Below, piece by piece: positions 7,117-14,662 of a stretch of DNA of 37,284 nucleotides (position 1 is its first letter; every line of letters begins with the position of its first letter). Below the pieces are notes generated by a model. That model saw nothing but the letters and a program-made list of their open reading frames with translations. It did no database searches and was not told where the DNA came from. The stretch is from a virus: positions 1-37,284 of IMG/VR virus record IMGVR_UViG_3300005822_000003. One strand, given 5' to 3'. The position numbers and the translations under genes are program-made.

Positions 7117-8070
7117 ATGGCAACTATCAATATCGGCGAAATCGTTACTACCACGCTACGCAACCGCTCCAAGCAGCTCTCCGACAACGTGCTGAACCAC
7201 AACTCGTTGTTTATGGTGCTGAATCAAAAGGGCAATGTGCGCGATGCTGATGGCGGGCGCGAGATCGTTGAAGAGCTGGAATACGCAGAGAACGGCACCG
7301 CTGGCTGGTATACCGGCTATGAGGTGCTGGACATCACGCCGCAGGAAGTGTTTGACGCTGCCACCTATGACTGGAAGCAGTTGGCCGGCAACGTGTCCAT
7401 CTCCGGGCTTGAGGAGATGAAAAACTCCGGGAAGAACCGGATTATCCCTCTGTTGCAAAAGCGCATCACGAACCTTGAGAAAACCCTCAAGAATCGCGTT
7501 GGCACGGCCGTATACTCGAACGGTACGACCGATCCCAAGGCGATTGGCGGGTTGCAGCTCTTGGTTGCGGACGACCCTACGGCGGCCAGCACGATCGGCG
7601 GCATCGCTCAGGCTACCTACACCTTTTGGAGAAACCAGTACAGCGCCGCCGCGGCGACCAGTTCTGGCAACATCCAGGCGCGCATGAACCTGATGTGGCT
7701 AGCCTGTGTTCGCGGAGTCGACAAGCCTGACGTTATTCCTGCCGATTCGGTAATGTACACGCATTACGAGAATGCGCTCACCCAGTATCAGCGGTTCAGC
7801 GGAAGCGAGAATGGCGCACTGGCAAAGGGCGGATTTAGCTCGCTCATGTACAAGACTGCGGAGGTGGTCTACGACGACCAGGCACCGGCTAGCCACATGT
7901 ACATGCTCAACACGGATTACATCTATCTGAGGCCGCATTCTGACAGGAAGTTTGTCCCGCTCGATGATCGAAACTCCATCAATCAGGATGCGAAGGTGAT
8001 TCCGGTTGTGTGGGGCGGGAACATGACTTGCTCGAACCGGTCCCTCCAGGGCGTGATCATCGCGAGCTAG
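7117..8070 (+). CDS. Major capsid protein (probable HK97 fold)
   Basis: This 317-residue protein follows the scaffold after 11 bases with a good ribosome site (GAGGTAA). It resembles podovirus major capsid proteins: a helical N-terminus with TTTLRNRSKQLSDNV, an E-loop-like region near residues 50-75, an N-rich middle, and a C-terminal block with MLNTDYIYLRPHSDR (about 265-279) followed by a beta-rich end. It assembles the icosahedral shell around the scaffold. A perfect hairpin follows the gene. Assignment rests on motif memory and gene order. Confidence 0.85.
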   Translation: MATINIGEIVTTTLRNRSKQLSDNVLNHNSLFMVLNQKGNVRDADGGREIVEELEYAENGTAGWYTGYEVLDITPQEVFDAATYDWKQLAGNVSISGLEEMKNSGKNRIIPLLQKRITNLEKTLKNRVGTAVYSNGTTDPKAIGGLQLLVADDPTAASTIGGIAQATYTFWRNQYSAAAATSSGNIQARMNLMWLACVRGVDKPDVIPADSVMYTHYENALTQYQRFSGSENGALAKGGFSSLMYKTAEVVYDDQAPASHMYMLNTDYIYLRPHSDRKFVPLDDRNSINQDAKVIPVVWGGNMTCSNRSLQGVIIAS

Positions 8071-8083
8071 GACGCGTAGCAGT

Positions 8084-8106
8084 AACCCCTGGGCCTCCCA
8101 GGGGTT
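8084..8106 (+). terminator. Hairpin after the capsid gene (possible partial terminator)
   Basis: AACCCCTGGG (8084-8093) pairs perfectly with CCCAGGGGTT (8097-8106) around a CCT loop. The stem is strong but followed only by GTCCGC, so it lacks a proper U-tract. It may reduce read-through or protect the capsid mRNA from 3' decay, keeping capsid output above that of downstream genes. Confidence 0.55.
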
Positions 8107-8139
8107 GTCCGCAACATACTCGGTAAAGAGGACGAACTA

Positions 8140-8622
8140 ATGGCTTTTGTAACTTCCGGATGCGCGGGCGTCGACTTGACCGCAACGCCCACTAGCGCTG
8201 GATTCGATCTAGGTACGTGCGTCATGGGCACCGACAACACCGAATGGGTGTATGTCCAAGCTTCTGGCGCGATCACTCAATACGACTGCGTCGCTATCGA
8301 TGAGAACTTCCAGGCTGCCGCCATGACCAAGACGCTGGCGGACGCCGGTCATGATGTAGGCTTCGCTCAGGTGGCCTTTGTCGATAATGACTATGGCTGG
8401 GTAGCTTGCGATGGCGCGAACAATAGCGTGCGTGTGGCTGCTTCCTGTGCTGCTGACGTGTCGCTCTATACCACCGCTACCGCTGGGGTGCTGGATGACA
8501 CTTCGGCCTCTCAGACCAAGATTGAGGGGCCTGTGCTGGTGGCGGCTGGAACGTCCGCTGCTGTCTCTGCCCGTGAGGTCTTGATCTCTGGCGGTGGCGC
8601 GCGCGCGGATCAACCGGCCTAA
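8140..8622 (+). CDS. Probable capsid decoration / cement protein
   Basis: This 160-residue, Ala/Val/Thr-rich protein looks all-beta. The block around residues 42-55 (ASGAITQYDCVAIDE) and the following segment resemble small phage head proteins of the DUF2190-like cement type, and its position right after the capsid gene fits. It would bind the outside of the shell and stabilise it. The ATG follows AAAGAGGACG. It ends a few bases before the next start. The family assignment is from pattern memory. Confidence 0.55.
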   Translation: MAFVTSGCAGVDLTATPTSAGFDLGTCVMGTDNTEWVYVQASGAITQYDCVAIDENFQAAAMTKTLADAGHDVGFAQVAFVDNDYGWVACDGANNSVRVAASCAADVSLYTTATAGVLDDTSASQTKIEGPVLVAAGTSAAVSAREVLISGGGARADQPA

Positions 8623-8626
8623 CCCG

Positions 8627-9121
8627 ATGCCCGCCCCACGATGGAAAATATCCCATGGCGCCGAATCAATGGCGTCGGTGTGGGGCGGGGTTTTCACTAA
8701 GGATGATAAACATTCTGGTTGTCTAATTTTCCCGGAAAATCGAAAGCGAACGGTCAACATAATTTACGAAATGCCATCGTTCTATGAAGACGGGACTTCG
8801 GTTACGTTAAGTATCGCGTGGAGCAAGCCTGTCCCCGGTCCTGGGTCAGTAGCTTGGCGTGAGCGGCATAGGGAGGCAGTTCCTGGGGAGGCGTGCGCAG
8901 GATGGTCGGATTGGGCTGTTGGCGCTGAGAATTATGACGTTGATGACAGCTCGATAGTCCAGCTTTGCACGTTCCCAGATATTAGCATTCCGAGGCTATC
9001 TAAGGAGTCGATCCTTTTTGTTCAGATTTGCCGAGACCCAGCTCATGATGGATACGCGGAGCGTGTTAATGCTATGTCGTTCGACCTTGAGTATACGGGT
9101 ATCTGGCCAATTCACCAGTGA
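8627..9121 (+). CDS. Unknown late protein, probably virion-associated
   Basis: This ORF is open from a GTG at 8594, but the first ATG after the previous stop is at 8627, giving 164 residues; another ATG lies at 8669. None has a strong ribosome site, so the start is uncertain. The sequence is beta-rich with several Trp and Cys, no signal peptide and no membrane segment. It ends 25 bases before a strong terminator, which closes the head-gene block. Product not recognised; virion association is inferred only from position. Confidence 0.5.
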   Translation: MPAPRWKISHGAESMASVWGGVFTKDDKHSGCLIFPENRKRTVNIIYEMPSFYEDGTSVTLSIAWSKPVPGPGSVAWRERHREAVPGEACAGWSDWAVGAENYDVDDSSIVQLCTFPDISIPRLSKESILFVQICRDPAHDGYAERVNAMSFDLEYTGIWPIHQ

Positions 9122-9146
9122 GAAGGTTTATCTTGGATTTGCATGC

Positions 9147-9174
9147 ACGGGGCCACGGGGCCCCGTTTTCATTT
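9147..9174 (+). terminator. Rho-independent terminator closing the head-gene block
   Basis: ACGGGGCC (9147-9154), loop ACGG, then GGCCCCGT (9159-9166) form an 8-bp GC-rich stem followed by TTTCATTT. This is a standard intrinsic terminator on the plus strand. It sits between the head genes and the methyltransferase gene. Confidence 0.75.
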
Positions 9175-9202
9175 GTGCTGTTGCCTCCCGGTCAAGTAAA
9201 AT
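9173..9202 (+). promoter_or_regulatory. Candidate promoter for the glycan-modification cassette
   Basis: TTGTGC (9173-9178), 18 bases, TAAAAT (9197-9202); the -10 matches consensus at five of six bases and the -35 is weak. It follows the terminator immediately and precedes the methyltransferase start (9228) by about 20 bases after the expected transcription start. Terminator plus promoter is the arrangement of a phage moron. Confidence 0.4.
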
Positions 9203-9227
9203 GTTGCTTCACAACCAAGGGGGAAAT

Positions 9228-9893
9228 ATGCAGCTAGCAGGTGAACTTTACATACCGGACCGGGATACGTTCTTCGGCCCGATCTTTGAATCAACCGGAG
9301 ATCGGTTCGACGATAGAGCTCTAATTGATGCGATCAAATATTCGCATGTGGCCGCGATAGGCCTGGATATCCCGGTCAAGGCGATAGACGTAGGCGCTCA
9401 TGTCGGGTCGTGGACTCGCGTTATGGCGGATGAGTTCGATTGCGTTATGGCCATTGAGGCCGTGTATGAAAACTACCAGTGCTTGGTAAAGAATACGGAG
9501 CACCTTGAGAATGTGAGCACGTTTTGCTCCGCGGCTGGCCCGCATCCTGGCTTTGTCAGGTTGGCGCCTGGAGCAAACGAAGGGAATAGCGGCACATGGC
9601 ACATAGACCCGAAAGGTAAGCAGTGGACGGTAATGACAACGCTGGATTTCCTGCCCACCGAGGGTTGCCGCCTGCTTAAGATCGACGCGGAGGGATATGA
9701 GCTTGGCGTTCTGTCGGGTGCGGAGGCTCTTCTTGAGAATGAGAAGCCTGTCCTAGTGATTGAGCAAAACGAGCTTTCGGAGCGCTACGACGCCACCGAC
9801 GAAGACATAAAAAAACTATTGACATCATTCGGTTACGCGCTTCGCGCTAAGGTAAACAAGGATTTTATCTATGATCATACATCCAGATGGTAA
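9228..9893 (+). CDS. FkbM-family SAM-dependent methyltransferase
   Basis: The ORF is open from 9018, but the ATG at 9228 has a strong ribosome site (AAGGGGG), giving 221 residues of the usual FkbM size. Residues 51-63 (KAIDVGAHVGSWT) are the glycine-rich SAM-binding loop, the acidic residue after MAIEA ends the second strand, and LKIDAEGYELGVLSGA near 150 is the FkbM signature. Members O-methylate sugars or similar hydroxyls using SAM. The gene overlaps the sulfotransferase by 23 bases, which suggests a joint pathway. No signal peptide, so it acts in the cytoplasm. Confidence 0.85.
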   Translation: MQLAGELYIPDRDTFFGPIFESTGDRFDDRALIDAIKYSHVAAIGLDIPVKAIDVGAHVGSWTRVMADEFDCVMAIEAVYENYQCLVKNTEHLENVSTFCSAAGPHPGFVRLAPGANEGNSGTWHIDPKGKQWTVMTTLDFLPTEGCRLLKIDAEGYELGVLSGAEALLENEKPVLVIEQNELSERYDATDEDIKKLLTSFGYALRAKVNKDFIYDHTSRW

Positions 9894-10512
9894 GGGCGGG
9901 CACGATTGGCTTTTCGTCTCAACGATGAAGTGCGCGACCAACTCGATGTACAAGCTTTTGCCGGATATCGGTGGTCATCGGCTGTGGAATACGAGCGGCA
10001 ACTTCCACGCTCGCCCGACTGGCAGGCTGGCCGCGGTGCATTTCACTATCGTTCGCAACCCGTATGACCGCGCGGTAAGCATCTGGGCGTCCACGTGCTT
10101 GCGCGACAATGACCGATATGGTGCCGTCGCCAAGATCAAGAGCGAGGGCGGGAATCCTGGGAGCTTCGAGGACTTCTGCGCTGCCTGCCTTGCGCCGCCG
10201 CCGATGAGTTGGGCGCAAAATAGTTGGCTGTTCGAGAATCAATACGAGTGGATTAGGTCGTTCATGGTAGACGAGCTGGTTCACCTAGAAAACCTGAAGG
10301 AAGAGCTTGAGGAGATCGTTGGACCTGTCCCGAAATTGCCGATCGAGAATTCAAGTAGCCACAAGCCTTTTGCTGAGCACCTAACGCCTGACGCTGTAGA
10401 TATAATCAACGACTGGGCGTCCGATGACTTCGCGCTAGGCGGATATGAGCGATTGGACTGGCAGCCGTTCGGCGACAAGGATGACGACGGGGAGACGTTT
10501 CGTTATGGATGA
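9871..10512 (+). CDS. PAPS-dependent sulfotransferase
   Basis: This 213-residue protein shows both PAPS-binding elements of the sulfotransferase family: a 5'-phosphosulfate loop at 17-26 (STMKCATNSM) and the 3'-phosphate motif at 61-70 (VRNPYDRAVS). It resembles the short carbohydrate-type sulfotransferases (Sulfotransfer_2 group), without a membrane anchor. It would move sulfate from host PAPS to a sugar or other hydroxyl. A good ribosome site (AAGGA) lies inside the end of the methyltransferase gene, and its own end overlaps the glycosyltransferase start. Sulfotransferases are uncommon in phages. The acceptor is unknown. Confidence 0.8.
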   Translation: MIIHPDGKGGHDWLFVSTMKCATNSMYKLLPDIGGHRLWNTSGNFHARPTGRLAAVHFTIVRNPYDRAVSIWASTCLRDNDRYGAVAKIKSEGGNPGSFEDFCAACLAPPPMSWAQNSWLFENQYEWIRSFMVDELVHLENLKEELEEIVGPVPKLPIENSSSHKPFAEHLTPDAVDIINDWASDDFALGGYERLDWQPFGDKDDDGETFRYG

Positions 10513-11953
10513 GCTGCAAGTTGTATGCGTGAAGTGGGGCGACAAGTACGGGCCAGAGTACGTAAACATCCTGCAGGACATGGTTTGGCGGAACCTGACG
10601 ACGCCGCACCGGTTCATTTGCTATACCGATAACCACGATGGGATCAGCGACCGTGTGGACGTGCGCATGCTTCCCGGTGGCCTGGACGGCTGGTACAACA
10701 AGCTGTGGTTATTTTCGCCTGACGCGGGCCTGAGCGGCCGCGTGCTGTACTTTGATCTGGATACCGCTATCACAGGTAGGCTAGAAGAGATCGCCGAGTA
10801 CAGCGGGCCTCTGTGCCTGCTCGAGGACTTCTACGGCTGGACCAAGTACGGGTCCGGCGTCATGGCGTGGAATTCCAGTGTTTACCCCGTCACAGAGGCT
10901 ATCTGGAAGGAATACAAGGACAGCGGGTTCCCTGCGCACCCAAAGGGAGATCAAGGATTCATTTGCGATACGCTAGACTGGCTCCATCAGCAACCGGCAA
11001 CCTGGCAGGGAAAGTTCCCTGGCTCGTTCTGCTCATACAAGATCCACGCCAAGAAATGGCCACCGAACGGGTGCAAGGTCGTCTGCTTCCATGGTGAGCC
11101 GAACCCGCACCAGCTCCCTTCTGAGTGGATCGCGCATGTTTGGAAGCCCGGTGGGATCAGCGAGGCCAAACTCGAGTCGAAGTGCAACACGGAGAAGTCC
11201 GAGGCGATATCGAACGTTCGGGCCAACATGGCCAGGGGCGTCCAGCACTTGCAGCCTAGGGAGGGTAACGGGAAAACGATGGTGATCATTGGCGGGTCTC
11301 CAAGCATTGGTCGCTCGATGCCAATGATCCGCAAGGCAATGCGCAAAGGGGATATATGGTCTGTCAACGGCACGCACGATTTTCTGCTGGAGCGTGGCGT
11401 TACGCCGGACTATTTTGCGCTACTTGACGCCAGGAAAGACAACGTCCGCTTCGTGCAAAAGCCGAACAAGCGGACAAAATACCTTATCGCCTCGCACTGC
11501 GCTCCAGATGTGTTCGACGCGCTCAAGTCCTTCGATGTTGAAATGTGGCATGCCTATGAGCCTGATTTACATGAGGTTTTTAAGGAGCTTGCCGGCGACC
11601 AGGTGCCTATCCGCATGCTCGGAGGTGGTAACACCGTTGTCTTGAAGCTGCTTTACATGGGTCGGATGCTCGGCTACACGAAGTTCGAGCTATTTGGCGT
11701 TGATTCGAGCTATGAGAACGATGAGCATCATGCGTATCCGCAGCCCATGAACGATGGCGAGCACAGGCTTGCAGTTTGGGCCGCTGGGCGCAAATTCTCG
11801 TGCGCGCCATGGATGATTGTTCAGGCGAAAGACTTCCAAGAACAGGTTAGAGTCCTGATAGATGAAGGGTGTATAGTTACAGTTCATGGCAACGGGTTAA
11901 TTCCTTTCATTGCCAGCCAGTTAGCACAGGGGGAAGATAGCAATGCCGAGTGA
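10505..11953 (+). CDS. Glycosyltransferase fused to a DUF115/MptE-like domain
   Basis: The frame is open from 10445, but the ATG at 10505 follows GGGGAG and overlaps the sulfotransferase stop, giving 482 residues. The first ~230 residues look like a retaining glycosyltransferase of GT-A type: W-Y-NKLWLF near 63-70 and the metal-binding DxD as LYFDLDTAI (Asp84, Asp86). From about residue 257 a second domain begins with KTMVIIGGSPSIG and continues with DIWSVNG and DYFALLD, matching the DUF115 (MptE-like / Maf motility-accessory) group, members of which act in glycan transfer to flagellin. The fusion points to glycan assembly on a protein. Acceptor unknown. Confidence 0.75.
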   Translation: MDELQVVCVKWGDKYGPEYVNILQDMVWRNLTTPHRFICYTDNHDGISDRVDVRMLPGGLDGWYNKLWLFSPDAGLSGRVLYFDLDTAITGRLEEIAEYSGPLCLLEDFYGWTKYGSGVMAWNSSVYPVTEAIWKEYKDSGFPAHPKGDQGFICDTLDWLHQQPATWQGKFPGSFCSYKIHAKKWPPNGCKVVCFHGEPNPHQLPSEWIAHVWKPGGISEAKLESKCNTEKSEAISNVRANMARGVQHLQPREGNGKTMVIIGGSPSIGRSMPMIRKAMRKGDIWSVNGTHDFLLERGVTPDYFALLDARKDNVRFVQKPNKRTKYLIASHCAPDVFDALKSFDVEMWHAYEPDLHEVFKELAGDQVPIRMLGGGNTVVLKLLYMGRMLGYTKFELFGVDSSYENDEHHAYPQPMNDGEHRLAVWAAGRKFSCAPWMIVQAKDFQEQVRVLIDEGCIVTVHGNGLIPFIASQLAQGEDSNAE

Positions 11954-12461
11954 TTTCATGGCAGCAAGGTTTTACCACCACCCAGAAAAGCGGTCCGATG
12001 GGCTGTTTTATGACGTGGTTTTTGTCGAGCTTAGAATTAAAGGGGATCGGAACACCACGTTTTCCAGGAAAAAGGTAGATCAGGACGAGGACGACTTTCC
12101 TCGTTCGTGGCGGACGTTTAAGCAGTCTATCCCGGACAGCGCAGACGGCACGCCGATAAGCGCGCTCCCGTTTATCTCGCAGGCTGATCAGATGAATCTG
12201 CGGGCTATGAAGGTCGCCACGGTTGAGCAAATGGTTGCTTTGCCGGATGCGACGGTCAATAAGCTGCGCGACGGATTTAAAACGAGAGCGCGCGCCAGGG
12301 CCTACCTTGCGGCGCTCGAGTTAGATGTTAGCGAAGAACCTGAGTCCTCGGGGCCGTTCGCCGATGAAGAGCAAGACGACTGGGTAAGCGCTCAGGATGA
12401 TGAGCCAGAACCACAGCCGAAGGTCAGAAATAGGGGCCGTCCCCGTAGGGTGACGGCATAA
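11943..12461 (+). CDS. Conserved late protein of podovirus neck region
   Basis: This 172-residue protein has a strong ribosome site (GGGGGAAG) and overlaps the end of the glycosyltransferase gene. The N-terminal ~60 residues look like a beta-rich domain (DVVFVELRIKGDRN). Residues about 75-125 form a helix-hairpin-helix-like part (AMKVATVEQMVALPD), and the C-terminus is acidic then basic (RGRPRRVTA). I recognise this layout from proteins just before the connector genes in short-tailed phages; the function is not known. Probably a minor virion or assembly protein. Confidence 0.55.
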   Translation: MPSDFMAARFYHHPEKRSDGLFYDVVFVELRIKGDRNTTFSRKKVDQDEDDFPRSWRTFKQSIPDSADGTPISALPFISQADQMNLRAMKVATVEQMVALPDATVNKLRDGFKTRARARAYLAALELDVSEEPESSGPFADEEQDDWVSAQDDEPEPQPKVRNRGRPRRVTA

Positions 12462-12477
12462 ACAGCAAGGTGCGCCA

Positions 12478-13188
12478 ATGTCATTACTGAGCATATGCCA
12501 AGACGTTTGCTATGAAACCGGGGTTGTCGCCCCATCTACCATCGTCGGGAACACCGATTCGACCGCCAGGCAGCTATTCAGGCTGGCTAACAGGACTGGT
12601 GAAGAGCTTTCTCAGGCGTCTCCTCCATGGGAGTTCCTTATCTCGGAGCACACCATAACGCTCGTAAGCGGCACGCAGACCTACGCCCTGCCTTCGGATA
12701 TCCGCTGGCAGGTGCCAGATACCACATGGAACCGAACGGACGACAGGCGCGTTGTGAACCCGCTTAGCGCCAAGGAGTGGGCGACAGAGAAGGGATATGA
12801 GACCGTTGGTGGGCTGGAGCTCGAAGCCAGGATAAAGGGGAATCTGTTTGAGATCGAGCAGGACGTTGGGTCTGGTGAGGATGGGGACATTATCGTCTTC
12901 GAGTATATCTCCGATAAGTGGGCGCAGACTAACGTGGGCGTGGCCCAGAAGAAATTCCAGGCCGACACGGACTCATGCCTTATCTGTGAAGAGCTTATAA
13001 CTCAGGGCGTTATTTGGCGCTTCAAGAAGGGCAAGGGCCTAGATGATTGGGTTTCAGATGAGAGGTCGTTTGAGCGGCTGAAGGCGGCAATGCTTGCCCG
13101 CACTGGCGGCTCGCGCTCAATCTCGATGGGAGGCAAGCGCCTCGACTTGATTTTGGGTGTGAACGTTCCGGACCGGGGGTTTGGCTAA
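12478..13188 (+). CDS. Head-tail connector / adaptor protein
   Basis: This 236-residue protein begins with a helical segment (MSLLSICQDVCYETGV) and continues with QLFRLANRTGEELSQ, TYALPSDIRW and a C-terminal AMLARTGGSRS block. These are features of the gp11-like (T7 tail tube A) or P22 gp4-like adaptor family that docks on the portal ring. Its placement before the large beta-rich tail protein fits. The stop overlaps the next ATG (TAATG). AAGG before the start serves as ribosome site. Confidence 0.7.
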   Translation: MSLLSICQDVCYETGVVAPSTIVGNTDSTARQLFRLANRTGEELSQASPPWEFLISEHTITLVSGTQTYALPSDIRWQVPDTTWNRTDDRRVVNPLSAKEWATEKGYETVGGLELEARIKGNLFEIEQDVGSGEDGDIIVFEYISDKWAQTNVGVAQKKFQADTDSCLICEELITQGVIWRFKKGKGLDDWVSDERSFERLKAAMLARTGGSRSISMGGKRLDLILGVNVPDRGFG

Positions 13189-14651
13189 TGGCTAGGATCA
13201 AGAGCTTGCCCGCGCCAACTGGCGGATGGAACGCGCGCGATGCGCTAAGCGACATGCCAAAGGAGGATGCCGTTAGGCTGGACAACTATTGGCCCGACCT
13301 TGGCAAGGTCATCCTGCGGAAAGGATACGAAGAATGGGCGACCGGTCTAGGCGGCAACGTCGAAATGTTGGCCGAGTTCCATGATGGCGCCACGCAGAAA
13401 TTCATCGCTGGGGCGAACGGGACCATCTGGGATATTTCTACAACCGGCACTGCTTCATCGATATCCTCCGGGTATTCATCGAACCAATGGCAGTGGGCCA
13501 ACTTCAACGGAAGCATGGGGCTGGTCAATGGAGTCGATACGCCGCTGGCATACGATGGTTCGAGCATTTCGGCTATGACCGTATCAGGGTCCGGGCTGAC
13601 CGTTACGACGCTGGTAGGCATCACCGTTTACAAGTCGCGCACATACTTCTGGGCGAACAGCTCGCAAGACTTCTGGTATTCCGCGGTAAATGCGCTCGGT
13701 GGAGCCTTGACCAGATTCCCGCTTAACCGGGTATCGCAGTTCGGCGGCAGGCTGGTCACCGTTGATACGTGGACGGTTGATGATGGCGCAGGGGCTGACG
13801 ATTTGATTGTGTTTATCATGTCGTCAGGCGACGTTATTGTTTATAACGGGTCAGATCCAGGGTCCGACTTTGCGCTACAAGGCGTGTACAAGGCGGCTGA
13901 GCCTCTTTCCATCAGGTCCACAGTGAAGTACGGCGCAGACCTGATAATCGCAACAACGGAAGGCTACTTTAGTCTGAGGGAAGTGCTTTCCGGAACCCGC
14001 AGGGAAGGGAAGATCGATGCGCCATGCGCGCTAGTGGCGGCAAAGTACGGCAGCAACACTGGCTGGCAGAGCATCTATTTCCCAGCGGGGAATATGATCC
14101 TGTTCAATATCCCCGTGTCGACTAACACGACCTACAATCAGCACGTGTTCAACACGATTACAAGGGCACCGGCAAGGTTCAAGGGTCTCAGGTCGATAAG
14201 CTGGGGGCTTTATGACAAGAAACTGTTTTTCGGGAACAATGGAGCTGTTTACAGATTCTGGACTGGGAACAGCGACAACGGCGCCAACATTGCTGGCGAC
14301 GCCTTGACTGCGTTTACAAACCTTGGAATTAGCGGCCAGAAGCTTGCCACAGGCCAGCAGACGATTGTCTCGTCCGAAGGCTCACTTTCGTTATCCGTGT
14401 CGACCGCCATAAACTACGGCGAGCCTCCAGGCGTAACGCCAGCTCCAGCCTCCCCGCCATCAGGCGATGCTTGGTATTCCGCTGATTGGTATTCCGCTAA
14501 TTGGTCTGGTGGTTCGTCTATTAGATCTGAATGGGCAAGCGCTAACGGGATCGGGTACACGTTCGCGACCGGTCTTAAAATAACCACAAAGAATCAAGAC
14601 ATTGAATGGTTTTCAACGAACTGGCTGTTTAAGCCTGTCAGGTCAATCTAG
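13188..14651 (+). CDS. Tail nozzle-like beta-rich protein
   Basis: This 487-residue protein is almost entirely beta-structured with many Gly, Ser, Trp and Tyr. The opening (LPAPTGGWNARDALSDMP, then DNYWPDLGKVILRKGYEEW) is typical of podovirus tail nozzle or hub proteins that follow the adaptor gene, the positional counterpart of T7 gp12. Repeated blade-like units fit a beta-propeller. A Trp/Ser/Ala-rich stretch near residues 428-450 repeats YSADWYSANW. It should form the distal tail tube. Confidence 0.7.
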   Translation: MARIKSLPAPTGGWNARDALSDMPKEDAVRLDNYWPDLGKVILRKGYEEWATGLGGNVEMLAEFHDGATQKFIAGANGTIWDISTTGTASSISSGYSSNQWQWANFNGSMGLVNGVDTPLAYDGSSISAMTVSGSGLTVTTLVGITVYKSRTYFWANSSQDFWYSAVNALGGALTRFPLNRVSQFGGRLVTVDTWTVDDGAGADDLIVFIMSSGDVIVYNGSDPGSDFALQGVYKAAEPLSIRSTVKYGADLIIATTEGYFSLREVLSGTRREGKIDAPCALVAAKYGSNTGWQSIYFPAGNMILFNIPVSTNTTYNQHVFNTITRAPARFKGLRSISWGLYDKKLFFGNNGAVYRFWTGNSDNGANIAGDALTAFTNLGISGQKLATGQQTIVSSEGSLSLSVSTAINYGEPPGVTPAPASPPSGDAWYSADWYSANWSGGSSIRSEWASANGIGYTFATGLKITTKNQDIEWFSTNWLFKPVRSI

Positions 14652-14662
14652 AGGGTTTCGCT

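Noticed and set aside
9018-9227. N-terminal extension of the methyltransferase to the TTG/ATG at 9018
   Set aside because: It overlaps the preceding gene, runs through the terminator and promoter, and the ATG at 9228 has a strong ribosome site and the usual family length.
10445-10504. Upstream start of the glycosyltransferase
   Set aside because: The extra 20 residues are a frame shadow of the sulfotransferase end; the start at 10505 has a ribosome site and begins the domain.
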